Shown: one piece after another, positions 25,981 through 35,157 of the stretch
Layout of the letters: each line of letters opens with the position of its first letter
Numbering within the stretch: the stretch's first letter is position 1
NCBI RefSeq assembly: GCF_010500865.1
Contig: NZ_JAAAWN010000024.1
Coordinates: 1-64,000, forward strand
Origin: Alteromonas profundi
Lineage (GTDB): Bacteria; Pseudomonadota; Gammaproteobacteria; Enterobacterales; Alteromonadaceae
DNA: 64,000 bases
Reading direction: 5' to 3'
The notes under the pieces: model-generated
Database searches by the model: none
Seen by the model: only the letters and a program-made list of their open reading frames with translations
Told to the model about the DNA's origin: nothing
Position numbers and translations under genes: made by a program

Positions 25981-26388
25981 CTAGGTCTTTTTAACCAGTA
26001 CAGATACTTTCTCAATACCCGCCACTTTTACTTGGTTCATTACTTCAACCACAGTACCGTGCTCGGTATCTTCTTCAGCTTGGATAGCTGCTGTATCAGT
26101 GTTGTTTTCTGCAAGATAAGTTTGCGTATTTGCAACAACACGACGAATATCCACTTCACGACCACCCATCATAATGGTGCCATCTGCCTTAATACGGATA
26201 GAAAGCGCTTTTGATGGCTTGTCGTTTTTAGCTTGATTGTCTTCAGGACGGTTTGCGTCCAAACCTTTTTCTTTTACGAACGAGGTCGTTACGATGAAGA
26301 AAATCAACATGATGAACACTATGTCCAACATGGGGGTCATATCAATCTGAGCCTCGTCTTCAGCCGAGGTATGCTTTTTTCTTTTCAT
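25981..26388 (-). CDS. exbD: ExbD/TolR-family biopolymer transport protein
   Basis: A 135-residue protein with one N-terminal membrane helix (MLDIVFIMLIFFIVTTSF, about 19-36) and a periplasmic domain. IDMTPMLDIVF contains the conserved Asp that carries the proton in ExbD/TolR. It couples proton flow to TonB- or Tol-type energy transfer together with an ExbB partner. No exbB, tonB or second exbD is adjacent, so the subunit must pair with proteins encoded elsewhere. A strong terminator follows, and a TATACT box (minus strand, plus coordinates 26424-26429) upstream may be its -10. Confidence 0.88.
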   Translation of the reverse strand: MKRKKHTSAEDEAQIDMTPMLDIVFIMLIFFIVTTSFVKEKGLDANRPEDNQAKNDKPSKALSIRIKADGTIMMGGREVDIRRVVANTQTYLAENNTDTAAIQAEEDTEHGTVVEVMNQVKVAGIEKVSVLVKKT

Positions 26389-26634
26389 CTCGTCTTCTTT
26401 CTTCTATTACGTTCGAGCGCTTTAGTATACTGCTTGTTACAAAAATAAACAGGGTTTTGTACAAAAACAGTGTACTCATTAACACTTGTTGCTGAAAAAT
26501 TGCTCTACTTTCACAGTAAAAAAACAACAAACTAGGTTTGTTTATGTGAAATGGCGACGCCTAATTAGTAAAAATACAACATTCACGCTTCTTGCAGCGC
26601 TATGCGCAAATTACCATGAGGAGAAACGCCAAGT

Positions 26635-26901
26635 CTAGCTTCTGTTGTTTTTTTCTTTTTTTGCCCCGAAGAACACAGTATTAACGCGGCGATCTTCGAT
26701 ACAAGCCTCAAAAGTTCGAGCAGCCATCTCCTGAGATTTAACATAGTAATACATTTTTAACCTGTGATCAGCCTCTACCGATCGCAAAAAATGATCGTTG
26801 AGTGGAGCTGGATCTGATTTTATAAATACAAAACAATTACTTGTTTCGCAATATCCATAATGATCATAGTTGAATTCAATATTTAACGAGTGCTTTATCA
26901 C
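26635..26901 (-). pseudogene. Partial duplicate of the CLCA_X gene (C-terminal part)
   Basis: This 88-residue frame resembles only the C-terminal third of the neighbouring CLCA_X-type protein. IKHSLN aligns with IEHPLN, and SVEADHRLKMYYY with SVKADKALGTFYY. EMAARTFEACIEDRRVNTVFF likewise corresponds to a neighbour segment starting EISARAFEAF. Nothing matches the N-terminal or His-containing region, and the frame upstream of 26901 is closed by a stop. It is best read as a decayed partial duplication. A residual small protein cannot be excluded, because the matching part is still open. Confidence 0.65.
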
Positions 26902-27008
26902 GTTAAAAAAGCATCAAATCGGATCGTAGGTATTACGCGCTAGTGACACATTTACTCTTGCTGATCGTCTTGCTTAGCTTTTTTGGCAATACTTTCAGCG
27001 TGGTAAGG

Positions 27009-27791
27009 TTACCTTCGTTCAAGGGTTTTACCAAGCATAGCGAAATAGGTTTTGAAGTGATGCCCGATGAGGGCTCTTTCAGCACCTAGAGGGTAGATGC
27101 CGAGTTTAGCTTCAGGGGACTGCTTAGTGCCTTTTACCAAAAAATCGTTTTTTAGTGAATTATCTTGCACAAAGGCTTCAAACGCGCGGGCAGAGATTTC
27201 TTCAGGCATAGCGTAATAAAAGGTACCAAGTGCCTTATCTGCTTTTACACTTTTGACAAAAACCTCGCTTGGTTGGTCACTGTCTTGTTTGAGAAAGACA
27301 TGTTGATAACAGCGCTCTAGTAAATTATTTAACGGGTGCTCAATCACTTGATTCCTTTGTAGCCATAAAGCAGAGGCGAAATCTTTGGCGCTCACCTTTT
27401 TTAAAAAGCGTTGGGTTATAAAATTGTCGAACGCATGAAAATACTCATGAGCTAGCGCACCAGCCCCCGCGTTTTTGGCTAAAGCGAGGGTTTTAGTGGC
27501 TGGGTTATATAGCGCCGAGCTATGCTTATTGCCGCCACTACCAAAAGCAATAGACAGGGTTCCGCGAAGCGAGATTACCTGCTCGTTTACCTGTAATATT
27601 GTCATTAAATCGCAAAGCGCATCAAAGAACAGGTTTGCTGCAATTTGCTGCTCTTCTTTACTTACCCACGCACCTACCTTTGCACTTTTAAAGCCGAATA
27701 TCTTTACAATATCGCGGAACGTGACATCGGCACCGTCTCGATGACTTGGCCCATTTCGATAAAAAGGCTGATATAGCCTGCCTGGCGTCAA
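27009..27791 (-). CDS. CLCA_X-type protein with HEYFH motif
   Basis: A protein of about 260 residues that I recognise as the CLCA_X family of marine gammaproteobacteria. TTG 27791 is the likely start: GGAG lies five bases before it, and an upstream start would run into the fldB gene. The core reads QQIAANLFFDALCDLM, GTLSIAFGSGG and LAHEYFHAFDN, a metallopeptidase-like HExxH-type motif (HEYFH). Its activity is unknown. It starts three bases after the fldB stop codon, so the pair is probably translationally coupled. In-frame codons continue past the stop (PYHAESIAKKAKQDDQQE), suggesting a recent nonsense mutation trimmed the C-terminus. Confidence 0.75.
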   Translation of the reverse strand: MTPGRLYQPFYRNGPSHRDGADVTFRDIVKIFGFKSAKVGAWVSKEEQQIAANLFFDALCDLMTILQVNEQVISLRGTLSIAFGSGGNKHSSALYNPATKTLALAKNAGAGALAHEYFHAFDNFITQRFLKKVSAKDFASALWLQRNQVIEHPLNNLLERCYQHVFLKQDSDQPSEVFVKSVKADKALGTFYYAMPEEISARAFEAFVQDNSLKNDFLVKGTKQSPEAKLGIYPLGAERALIGHHFKTYFAMLGKTLERR

Positions 27792-27793
27792 AA

Positions 27794-28333
27794 TTACTCC
27801 GCAAGCTCGATTACAAGTTGTTCGCACCACTGGGCTATACGCTGTTCTGACACATCGTATTGATTTTCATCATCTAGCGATAACCCTACAAAATGCGACT
27901 TATCTTCAGTGAGTGCTTTTGATGCAGTGAAGTCGTAGCCTTCGTTAGGCCAGTAGCCAATAATATGGCAACCCCCAGGGGCGATAGCATCGTGCAACAT
28001 ACCCAAGGCATCTTGAAACCACTCACCATACCCAAGTTGGTCGCCTAGCCCAAATAGCGCAATGGTTTTGTTATTTAAATCTAGTTGATACACATCTTCC
28101 CAGTGCGATTCCCAGTCTTCTTGTAGCTCACCGAAGTCCCACGTAGAAATACCAAACAGAACAATGTCATAGTCGCGGGTTTTGGTTAGGTTCACGTCTT
28201 TAATATTGTGCATATCTGCAATATTGGCGTCGAACAGGCTATTCAACTGGGCCTGAATTTTCTCTGCCGCCATTTCGGTATAGCAGGTGGTGGAACCATA
28301 AAAAATGCCAATAGATAGCGCGTTTTCACTCAT
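27794..28333 (-). CDS. fldB: Flavodoxin FldB
   Basis: A 179-residue long-chain flavodoxin. The FMN phosphate loop is FYGSTTCYTE near residue 11, the first ring-stacking loop is STWDFGELQEDWE, and the second is GLGDQLGYGEWF. These closely match FldB. It carries single electrons to redox partners in the cytoplasm. It is followed after two bases by the CLCA_X-type gene and preceded by the PhoD-like phosphatase gene 21 bases upstream on the same strand. Confidence 0.93.
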   Translation of the reverse strand: MSENALSIGIFYGSTTCYTEMAAEKIQAQLNSLFDANIADMHNIKDVNLTKTRDYDIVLFGISTWDFGELQEDWESHWEDVYQLDLNNKTIALFGLGDQLGYGEWFQDALGMLHDAIAPGGCHIIGYWPNEGYDFTASKALTEDKSHFVGLSLDDENQYDVSEQRIAQWCEQLVIELAE

Positions 28334-28354
28334 GACGTACCTCTGTATCGATCG

Positions 28355-30262
28355 CTAATCGTCTTTAATGGGCGGGAATTCTACCTCTTTCCCACTGCTC
28401 AACAAAGCTTTGCAGGTTACATGGCGGCGATTATTAGACAGTTTTAATACGCCAATGGCACAGCCATTGTAAAGTTCGCCATAACCTTCGGTAGGTTCGC
28501 GAGCAGATACCGACATATTCCTTCGTCGAGTAAACACGTTCAAAATAGAAGATGGGCCGTAAAACGCACGATTTAATCTATCGAGCCAGCGTATAAGTCC
28601 GTCTGGAAAGGCGTTTTTAAGGCCACTGCAGGTAAACTGGGTAATATGAGGGCTATTACGGCGAAAGCGCAAGCGCACATCGTACACGAAAGAATAGTGA
28701 ACATCGCCAGATAAAATAATGAACTCGGGAGGCGTTTTATAGTGGCGAAAGATATTTAGCATTACATTGGCAGTGCCTTTGTGGGCCATCCAATTTTCGG
28801 CATCTACGGTGAGGGCTTTGCCGAAAAAAGTGAAAACCTTTTGGATAGCTTCAATAAACTTTACGCCATAAACTGGGGCGGCGGAGACCACGATAACCGC
28901 CTCTTTACCAATGATATTGTGCTGAAACTCGCACAACGCTTCCCAGTCCATTAATCCAGACGGTTTATTCATGCTCGACTCTGAACGCCACCGGCGGGTG
29001 CGTGTATCGAGTACTTCAATTGGCGGTGTGGTATCTAGCCGATAGTCCCACTCTTCAAAGGCAAGCAATTGGTCAATAAACGCGGCGTGTTTGTTAGTAT
29101 CAGGATAGGTATACCATTGTTTAGCATGGTCGATAAGCTCAGCGCATTTATCTGGCGCGTTTCCCCAACCTTGGCACAGTAAATAACCGGTAAGCGCATT
29201 GCCAATCATACGTTTAGATAGGGGGTTACTGTAAACCTCTTCTTCCCAGCCGCGGGTTAGGTTCCAATCGTCAGTGACATCATGATCATCGAAAATCATA
29301 TAAACAGGTACATGGGCTAACGCCCGGCGTACTTTATTGAGCGAGTCAACGAAACAACCAATTACCTTAGCTTCTTTATCGAAAGTTTCTCGCTGCTCGT
29401 TAGCTATTTCATCAGATGTTAATGTTATTGAAGACCATAAACTTGGCGACCAAACCAGTAAATACATGGCGAGTACTTCGGCGCCACTAATAAGATGGTT
29501 TTGCGCATTCACCGAGGTAAATATTGGTTTCTTTTTAGCCCCAAAAAAGAGCGTTGAAAGAGCGGTATTGGTGGCAATTTTAGGCAAAAGCTGTTGTCGT
29601 TGATAAAAGCAAAAGGGATGGCTGGCTAATTCACTTGAGTGAGAAACTACCGCGCCTTCTAAGGGTTCTTGTTGTAGCCCTAAAAGGCTAATTGTTTGTT
29701 GGATGGCGAGCAGCATGGGGCCCGCAACATCGTCTACATATACCTGATCGCCGGTCATCAGCAATAAATCAGGTCGTGCGGTTTCTTGATTGCTGCCCTG
29801 TGGACGAATAGCATTGGCGATGAGGTTATCTACTTGGGCTAGCGCATCATCACCATCATAATGAGGTTTTCGGCACGAACCATGTAAGATAGTACTTGGC
29901 GTATCTGTCCATACAAAACTTAAATTCGACTGATTGTCATAGAGTAAGCCTGGTAGCGTAGCATTCCATTGTTGTTGGTGCTGGTTACAGGTAAATTCAA
30001 GGGCGTATTCCACTGCCTGATTAGGCGTGAAGGTTTGCTTAGGGGTAAACGTGAGTAAACAGATATAACAGTGGGTGCCTACCTGTACGCTAACGCACTC
30101 ACTTTCCCCCGCCAGTTGCTTGCCCTGTTGGGTTAAGGTTAGGCTAATTTCATCGTTATGAGAGGTAACGAGCCAGACATTACATTGCTTAGACGTTACA
30201 CGTCTTACCATTGGCCCTGCTATAACAGCAGGAAGACTGGTTGAAGTGATAAGGGCCCCCAA
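28355..30262 (-). CDS. PhoD-like alkaline phosphatase-family protein
   Basis: A 635-residue metallophosphatase of the PhoD type. The start is likely TTG 30262, because the family opening LPAVIAGPMVRR lies before any internal ATG. The active-site region shows HGSCRKPHYDG, LLMTGDQVYVDD and MIFDDHDVTDDWN, then FIILSGDVHYSF, which give the metal-binding Asp, Asn and His set. No classical signal peptide or Tat motif is visible, unlike B. subtilis PhoD, so it may be cytoplasmic. The substrate is unknown. It heads a minus-strand unit leading into fldB. Confidence 0.8.
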   Translation of the reverse strand: MGALITSTSLPAVIAGPMVRRVTSKQCNVWLVTSHNDEISLTLTQQGKQLAGESECVSVQVGTHCYICLLTFTPKQTFTPNQAVEYALEFTCNQHQQQWNATLPGLLYDNQSNLSFVWTDTPSTILHGSCRKPHYDGDDALAQVDNLIANAIRPQGSNQETARPDLLLMTGDQVYVDDVAGPMLLAIQQTISLLGLQQEPLEGAVVSHSSELASHPFCFYQRQQLLPKIATNTALSTLFFGAKKKPIFTSVNAQNHLISGAEVLAMYLLVWSPSLWSSITLTSDEIANEQRETFDKEAKVIGCFVDSLNKVRRALAHVPVYMIFDDHDVTDDWNLTRGWEEEVYSNPLSKRMIGNALTGYLLCQGWGNAPDKCAELIDHAKQWYTYPDTNKHAAFIDQLLAFEEWDYRLDTTPPIEVLDTRTRRWRSESSMNKPSGLMDWEALCEFQHNIIGKEAVIVVSAAPVYGVKFIEAIQKVFTFFGKALTVDAENWMAHKGTANVMLNIFRHYKTPPEFIILSGDVHYSFVYDVRLRFRRNSPHITQFTCSGLKNAFPDGLIRWLDRLNRAFYGPSSILNVFTRRRNMSVSAREPTEGYGELYNGCAIGVLKLSNNRRHVTCKALLSSGKEVEFPPIKDD

Positions 30263-30361
30263 AAAATACGTCTACCCAGGATTTTATAACCTTACTCTTT
30301 TTTGGCATTAAACGGTATGACAGATATACTCGGTTACAATTTTTTATAGGAAGTTTGTTTA

Positions 30362-31480
30362 ATGGGTAAATCGCGTTTTTTGGCGCTATGCGCAGGTGTT
30401 TTTCTAATGGGGTGCAGTGAACCTCAGTCGGTTATTGTTGTTGAACAGAGCGATACGAGTATTGTGTCTAATGGGCAATGGATCCGAGATGCTTCTGGGA
30501 ATGTTATGCCCGATCCGCAAACCTCAGGCTTATTTGCGCTAGGTGGCACCTTGGTTACTATTGCTGATGGCAGTGCACGTGAATCGCAACAGCGTAAGTT
30601 GCATTTCATTACGCCAGCTACTGCTAAGCTTCAGGGTGCAAGTAATGTCTTTGAACTTGCCTCGCGGGTATCTCGCAGCTGTTTTAGTGGCTATTTAACC
30701 AATGCCCCCGATCTTGAAGCGTTAGCTGCTGACCCTCGCCATCCAAACGTTTTCTATACGGTAACTGAAGATGCTACTCGCACAGGTACCCTAACCCCCC
30801 GCTGTGAGAAAAAGTACGAGAAGACGGGGTCTACCGACTATCCAACGCTACTGATTAGGTTGGAACAAAATAGTCAGGGTAAAGTAACCCTTACTCATGT
30901 GCGACCGTTACAGTTTGCCCCAGAAATGGCAGTGGGTAACTTTCCTAACGATGGCATTGAAGGCATGGTGATGGCAGAAGATGGAACTTTGTATCTTGCC
31001 TTGGAGAAAGATAAAGCCGGGCAGCCTCGTATTTTTACTCTTTCTATCGATGAGCAGTTTTGGGAAAGTGGCGATTTTGCGCCTGTCGCTGAACCATCGC
31101 TTTCATTACCTACCTTCAGCAAAGGAAATCACCCTATTAATGGGCTTGCTCTATATAGCACAGCGCAAAGCGAGTTTTTACTTGCTGCTGCCCGTAACGA
31201 TGACGAACTATGGGTTATAGATACCCACAACGCTGTAAATACAAAACGCATACCCCTTGAGTTTTCGGTAAACGCGAGCGAAGGGTGTGAAAGCTATATT
31301 ATGGATAACGCTTCTATAGAAGGGTTAGCGGTTATCGACGACACGCTATGGTTGATAAATGATCCGTGGAAGAAAAATTATATGAAAAACGTGGTTTGCG
31401 AAACTGAGCGGCCTAACTACGAAGCTAATGCACCTTTGTTATTTTCGCTCCCTTTGCGGGAAGAATGGTTTAGCAAATAG
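30362..31480 (+). CDS. Putative lipoprotein, beta-propeller-like
   Basis: A 372-residue protein of unassigned function. The leader MGKSRFLALCAGVFLMGC ends in a lipobox with Cys18, so it is probably lipid-anchored. The body shows repeated strand patterns such as DLEALAADPRHPNVFYTVTED, PNDGIEGMVMAEDGTLYLALE and ASIEGLAVIDDTLWLIND. These resemble the esterase-like/phytase-like propeller fold in which an EG-x-A/V signature recurs once per blade. No catalytic residues can be named. It is divergent from the PhoD-like gene and converges on msrA at a shared terminator. Confidence 0.75.
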   Translation: MGKSRFLALCAGVFLMGCSEPQSVIVVEQSDTSIVSNGQWIRDASGNVMPDPQTSGLFALGGTLVTIADGSARESQQRKLHFITPATAKLQGASNVFELASRVSRSCFSGYLTNAPDLEALAADPRHPNVFYTVTEDATRTGTLTPRCEKKYEKTGSTDYPTLLIRLEQNSQGKVTLTHVRPLQFAPEMAVGNFPNDGIEGMVMAEDGTLYLALEKDKAGQPRIFTLSIDEQFWESGDFAPVAEPSLSLPTFSKGNHPINGLALYSTAQSEFLLAAARNDDELWVIDTHNAVNTKRIPLEFSVNASEGCESYIMDNASIEGLAVIDDTLWLINDPWKKNYMKNVVCETERPNYEANAPLLFSLPLREEWFSK

Positions 31481-31496
31481 CGGCGGCAAAACGAAC

Positions 31497-31533
31497 GGGC
31501 GCAACTATTACAGCGACTACAATAGTTGCGCCC
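31497..31533. terminator. Bidirectional rho-independent terminator
   Basis: A perfect 13-bp stem, gggcgcaactatt/aatagttgcgccc, with an 11-base loop and a short A/T tract on the right. It lies between two converging genes. Confidence 0.8.
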
Positions 31534-31540
31534 ATTTTAA

Positions 31541-32083
31541 TTATTCACTGCGTAAACGGCTGGCAAACGTTTTTTTAAACTTGGCCAGTTTAGGTGCTAC
31601 CACCATTGCGCAGTAGCGGTTTTCGGGGTTATTTGTAAAATAATCCTGATGGTAAGCTTCCGCTTCGTAATAGTTATTAATTGCTACCAGTTCGGTAACC
31701 ACAGGGTCAGGCCAAATTTTCTCGTCTTCAATCTCTTGAATAATCGCTTTGGCTTCAGCTTCTTGCTTCTCGTCGTGATAAAAGATAGCGCTTCTGTACT
31801 GTGTTCCGACGTCGTGTCCTTGACGATTCAGTTGAGTAGGATCGTGTAACGCAAAGAAAATTTCTAAGATTTCACGGTAACTTATACTTTCAGCATCAAA
31901 GGTTACCTGAACGACTTCAGCGTGGCCCGTGGTTCCCTGACATACTTCTTCATAGGTGGGGTCGGCTTTCTCACCACCTGCATAACCTGACACTGCTTTC
32001 ACTACCCCTTCAACGGTATTAAATGCAGACTCTATACACCAAAAACAGCCCCCGCCAAGGGTGGCTTTTTGTAAATTTGCCAT
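31541..32083 (-). CDS. msrA: Peptide-methionine (S)-S-oxide reductase
   Basis: A 180-residue MsrA. The start at ATG 32083 puts the catalytic motif GGGCFWC at residues 10-16 (C13 nucleophile), and an AGAGG site precedes it. GYAGG, TGHAEVVQVTFD and the YRSAIFYHD segments follow the family order. It reduces the S-sulfoxide of methionine in oxidised proteins, using thioredoxin for recycling. It probably is monocistronic, ending at the shared hairpin at 31497-31533. Confidence 0.94.
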   Translation of the reverse strand: MANLQKATLGGGCFWCIESAFNTVEGVVKAVSGYAGGEKADPTYEEVCQGTTGHAEVVQVTFDAESISYREILEIFFALHDPTQLNRQGHDVGTQYRSAIFYHDEKQEAEAKAIIQEIEDEKIWPDPVVTELVAINNYYEAEAYHQDYFTNNPENRYCAMVVAPKLAKFKKTFASRLRSE

Positions 32084-32237
32084 TAGGTGAAACCTCTTTA
32101 TATCTAATGACCACAGTGTGGGTGTGAGAGGCGTAAATCTCAAGTCATCCAAGGGCATTTTTTTATCGTATAACGGTATAACAAATAAAAAATGACCAAA
32201 GTAACTACGGTTACTGTAAAAGTCAGAGGTATATAAA

Positions 32238-32630
32238 TTGATTATTTTTTATGATGGCTATTGCCCCTTGTGCAAGGCCGAGATGCGTCATTTGCAAAAA
32301 CGAGATAAACACAATGCATTGACCTTGGTAGATATTCAGTCCACGGCGTTTGCCAGCAACTATCCACAACTAGACTTCCACGCACTCAACGCGCGTATTC
32401 ATGGCATGCTCGATGACGGGCGTATGATTACGGGGCTAGATGTTACCTACCAAGCGTGGAAAGTCGTCGGTATGGGGTGGGTGTATGCACCGCTACGCTG
32501 GCCAGTAATTCGTGTTTTCGCCGACTGGGGCTATGTAAAGTTTGCAAAGCATAGATACACCATTTCCTATTTATTAACAGGTAAAAAGCGTTCTTGTGCG
32601 CGCTGTGTGCCTGGAGTGAGCAATGAATAG
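32238..32630 (+). CDS. DCC-family thiol-disulfide oxidoreductase (DUF393)
   Basis: A 130-residue protein of the DCC family. TTG 32238 is the likely start, with AGAGGT seven bases upstream. The N-terminal FYDGYCPLC supplies the CxxC pair (C9, C12) after the characteristic Asp. A central LDVTYQAWKVVGMGWVYAPL segment and a C-terminal Cys pair (CARC) complete the fold. The family is thioredoxin-like, but its substrates are largely unknown. The last eight bases overlap the start of the downstream SDR gene. Confidence 0.83.
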   Translation: MIIFYDGYCPLCKAEMRHLQKRDKHNALTLVDIQSTAFASNYPQLDFHALNARIHGMLDDGRMITGLDVTYQAWKVVGMGWVYAPLRWPVIRVFADWGYVKFAKHRYTISYLLTGKKRSCARCVPGVSNE

Positions 32631-33348
32631 ACAAACCTTAGTGGTAGGGGCTACTGGCGGCATAGGGAAGGCCTTGGTAGCCGCCTTAATTGAGCGAGGC
32701 GATAAGGTGATTGCGGTTAGCCGGGGCCGTGACATCGACGACACCTGGCCGGAAGCTGTAACATCCTATAGGTTAAAATCGCATACCGATGAAAACATTG
32801 CTACTTTGATAAATCACCTGCACCAAAACAAGGTGAAAATAAGCCTAGCAGTGGTCACCACCGGCATATTGCACGACGAAGATTACCCAGTAGCACCAGA
32901 GAAGCGTTTAGAAGATATTGATGAAAATGCCTTGCTACGTTATTTCGCCGTGAATAGTATTATTCCCGGATTATGGCTTAAGCACCTGATTCGGGTAATG
33001 GACAAAGGCCAGCCAACGCTTGTGTGCCTAAGTGCGAGGGTGGGCAGTATATCAGACAATAAACTGGGGGGGTGGTATGGTTACCGCGCATCGAAAGCGG
33101 CGCTTAATATGCTGCTTAAAACTGCGTCTGTGGAATATGCAAGGCGCTTGCGCCAACCTCTTTTAGTTAGTTATCACCCCGGTACGGTAGATACTGCGTT
33201 GTCGCATCCGTTTCAGCGCAATGTGAAGCCCGATAAGCTATTTACACCGACATTCACAGCACGCCAACTACTCCAACATATTGCCACGTTAGATAGGCAA
33301 CAACCCTGCCACTATATTGACTGGGAAGGTAAGGTGGTAACTTGGTAA
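32623..33348 (+). CDS. Short-chain dehydrogenase/reductase
   Basis: A 241-residue classical SDR. The cofactor loop is GATGGIGKAL near residue 8, and the active-site pair is in YGYRASKAA, with an upstream LSARVGS serine. It resembles the C-factor/CsgA-like subgroup. The substrate is unknown. Its start overlaps the DCC gene by eight bases, so the two are an operon and may act together in a redox step. Confidence 0.87.
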   Translation: MNRQTLVVGATGGIGKALVAALIERGDKVIAVSRGRDIDDTWPEAVTSYRLKSHTDENIATLINHLHQNKVKISLAVVTTGILHDEDYPVAPEKRLEDIDENALLRYFAVNSIIPGLWLKHLIRVMDKGQPTLVCLSARVGSISDNKLGGWYGYRASKAALNMLLKTASVEYARRLRQPLLVSYHPGTVDTALSHPFQRNVKPDKLFTPTFTARQLLQHIATLDRQQPCHYIDWEGKVVTW

Positions 33349-33550
33349 TACGCCTTTTCCAGCCGTCAATTCCACGCTAATTCAAGACTTTTTATTACAC
33401 TGCTGTTAACATGCGAAATTGGGTATGGTGCAGTGTATGTCGTTGCCAAAAGCGTAACGTTACTACCTCGTAGTAGACGCCACACGATGAAGTCGTTTTA
33501 TGAACGCCATCCCGGCAAAATATAACAATAACTCAACAAGAGGAAGGGAT

Positions 33551-34972
33551 ATGAGCGGGGCCAGAGAACAGTTCGGATCGCGCATAGGTTTTATCTTAGC
33601 AGCAGCAGGTTCAGCTGTTGGTATCGGTAACTTAGTGGGGTTTCCCGTCGGCGCAGCAAAAAATGGCGGCGGTGCGTTTTTATTAATGTATGCAATTTTT
33701 GTATTTTCTATTTGTTTGCCCGTCATGTTGGCAGAGATGACCATGGGACGTCATGCAAAGAAAGACCCACTTGGCGCATACAGTGCTATTAGTGGAGATT
33801 CGCCCAAGTGGAAGCTAGCTGGATGGTTAGCAATTGCCACCCCCTTTATGATTGCGGTTTTCTATTTGGTTATTACCGTGTGGATCTTCGGCTATTTATT
33901 TGAAGCTGTAAGCGGCAATTTAGATTTGCTGGCCAACCCCGAAACATTTAATTTATTTATTAATTCCTCGTCTATCTTTATCTATATGGCGGTAGTGGTT
34001 GGCGTAGTTTATTTGATATTGCAAGGGGGCGTGAAAGAAGGCATCGAAAAAGCGGCCAAGCTACTTATGCCGGCCTTATTTGTAATGTTACTAGGGCTAG
34101 TAGTCTTTGTACTTACCCGTGAAAATGCTATGGCTGGGGTTAAGTTCTATATTATCCCTGACTTTTCAAAGCTTACGGCCTCGGTGATTAACGGCGCGCT
34201 ATCGCAAGCATTTTTCTCGTTGTCGCTAGGTATGGGTATTTTGATTACCTATGGTAGCTACATCGATAAACGCGCAGATGTACCTACATCGGCAAAGTTG
34301 GTAGCGTTAACCGATACCGCCGTGGCTTTTACCGCTGGTCTAATGATTTTACCGGCTATCTTCTCGTTTAACCCAAACACAAACCCAGAGGATTTGAGCG
34401 AGTCTTCGGTAGGAATGATTTTTACTTACTTACCTAATATCTTTTTAGCTTTGCAAGATTCTGTGGGTTATTTAGGCGCATCAATAGTAGCAAGCCTATT
34501 CTTTTTGTTGGTATTTTTTGCCGCTATCACGTCACTGGTTTCTATCTTTGAAGTTCCGGTTGCAGCGCTTATGGATGAAAAGGGCGTAAGTAGAAAATGG
34601 GCGTTAACGTCATTAGGCAGTATAATGATTGTGATTGCTATATTGGCCGCACTCTCCTTCGGTAAGGTAGAAGCACTTACCTCATTTATTCACTATGCAG
34701 GCGTAGATAAATCTTTCTTCGACGTAATTTTAGACGTGTTTTACGAAACAATACTGCCGCTGAACGGCTTATTGGTATGTATCTTTGTAACCTATCGCTG
34801 GAAGAGCGCAAACTTTAATAAAGCGCTAGAAGAGGGCAGTCAGGGATACCGAGGCAGTTGGTTCGAGAAATATGTGGATGTTTCACTAAAAACGTTTATC
34901 CCCGCCATATTGCTTGTCATTTTCATTAATACGGTTGCAGTAAAGTACTTCAGTGTTAGCTTGTTCGGCTAA
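33551..34972 (+). CDS. Sodium-dependent neurotransmitter-symporter-family transporter
   Basis: A 473-residue NSS/SNF transporter. ATG 33551 is preferred because AAGAGGAAGGG lies just upstream. The first helix reads FGSRIGFILAAAGSAVGIGN and continues into a GFPVGAAKNGGGAFLL segment, the unwound sodium- and substrate-binding region of this family. About eleven to twelve hydrophobic segments follow. Family members import amino acids or related amines with sodium; the substrate here cannot be read from sequence. It stands alone and ends at a strong hairpin. Confidence 0.88.
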   Translation: MSGAREQFGSRIGFILAAAGSAVGIGNLVGFPVGAAKNGGGAFLLMYAIFVFSICLPVMLAEMTMGRHAKKDPLGAYSAISGDSPKWKLAGWLAIATPFMIAVFYLVITVWIFGYLFEAVSGNLDLLANPETFNLFINSSSIFIYMAVVVGVVYLILQGGVKEGIEKAAKLLMPALFVMLLGLVVFVLTRENAMAGVKFYIIPDFSKLTASVINGALSQAFFSLSLGMGILITYGSYIDKRADVPTSAKLVALTDTAVAFTAGLMILPAIFSFNPNTNPEDLSESSVGMIFTYLPNIFLALQDSVGYLGASIVASLFFLLVFFAAITSLVSIFEVPVAALMDEKGVSRKWALTSLGSIMIVIAILAALSFGKVEALTSFIHYAGVDKSFFDVILDVFYETILPLNGLLVCIFVTYRWKSANFNKALEEGSQGYRGSWFEKYVDVSLKTFIPAILLVIFINTVAVKYFSVSLFG

Positions 34973-35002
34973 TACCGGTGTGATTTCACTGCACATGTAA
35001 AT

Positions 35003-35034
35003 AAAAACGCCCCGAAAGTTTCGGGGCGTTTTTA
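35003..35034. terminator. Rho-independent terminator
   Basis: aaaacgccccga pairs with ttcggggcgtttt around a very short loop, with further T on the right. It ends the sodium symporter gene about 30 bases after its stop and may also serve the minus-strand epimerase gene ending at 35158. Confidence 0.85.
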
Positions 35035-35157
35035 TTTCTGCGTATCGTGGTTTGTGTATAGTTGCTCGCGTTTTGTTCGTTATGTTTTGGTTTTTATAGC
35101 CACTAACGAAAGGTTTTTTTGTAGTAATAGGCAAAGGGATAGGTATAAACCACGACT

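Noticed and set aside
26454-26466. Palindrome ttttgtacaaaa upstream of exbD as a Fur or other operator
   Set aside because: It does not match the Fur consensus, and a short AT-rich palindrome like this is common by chance.
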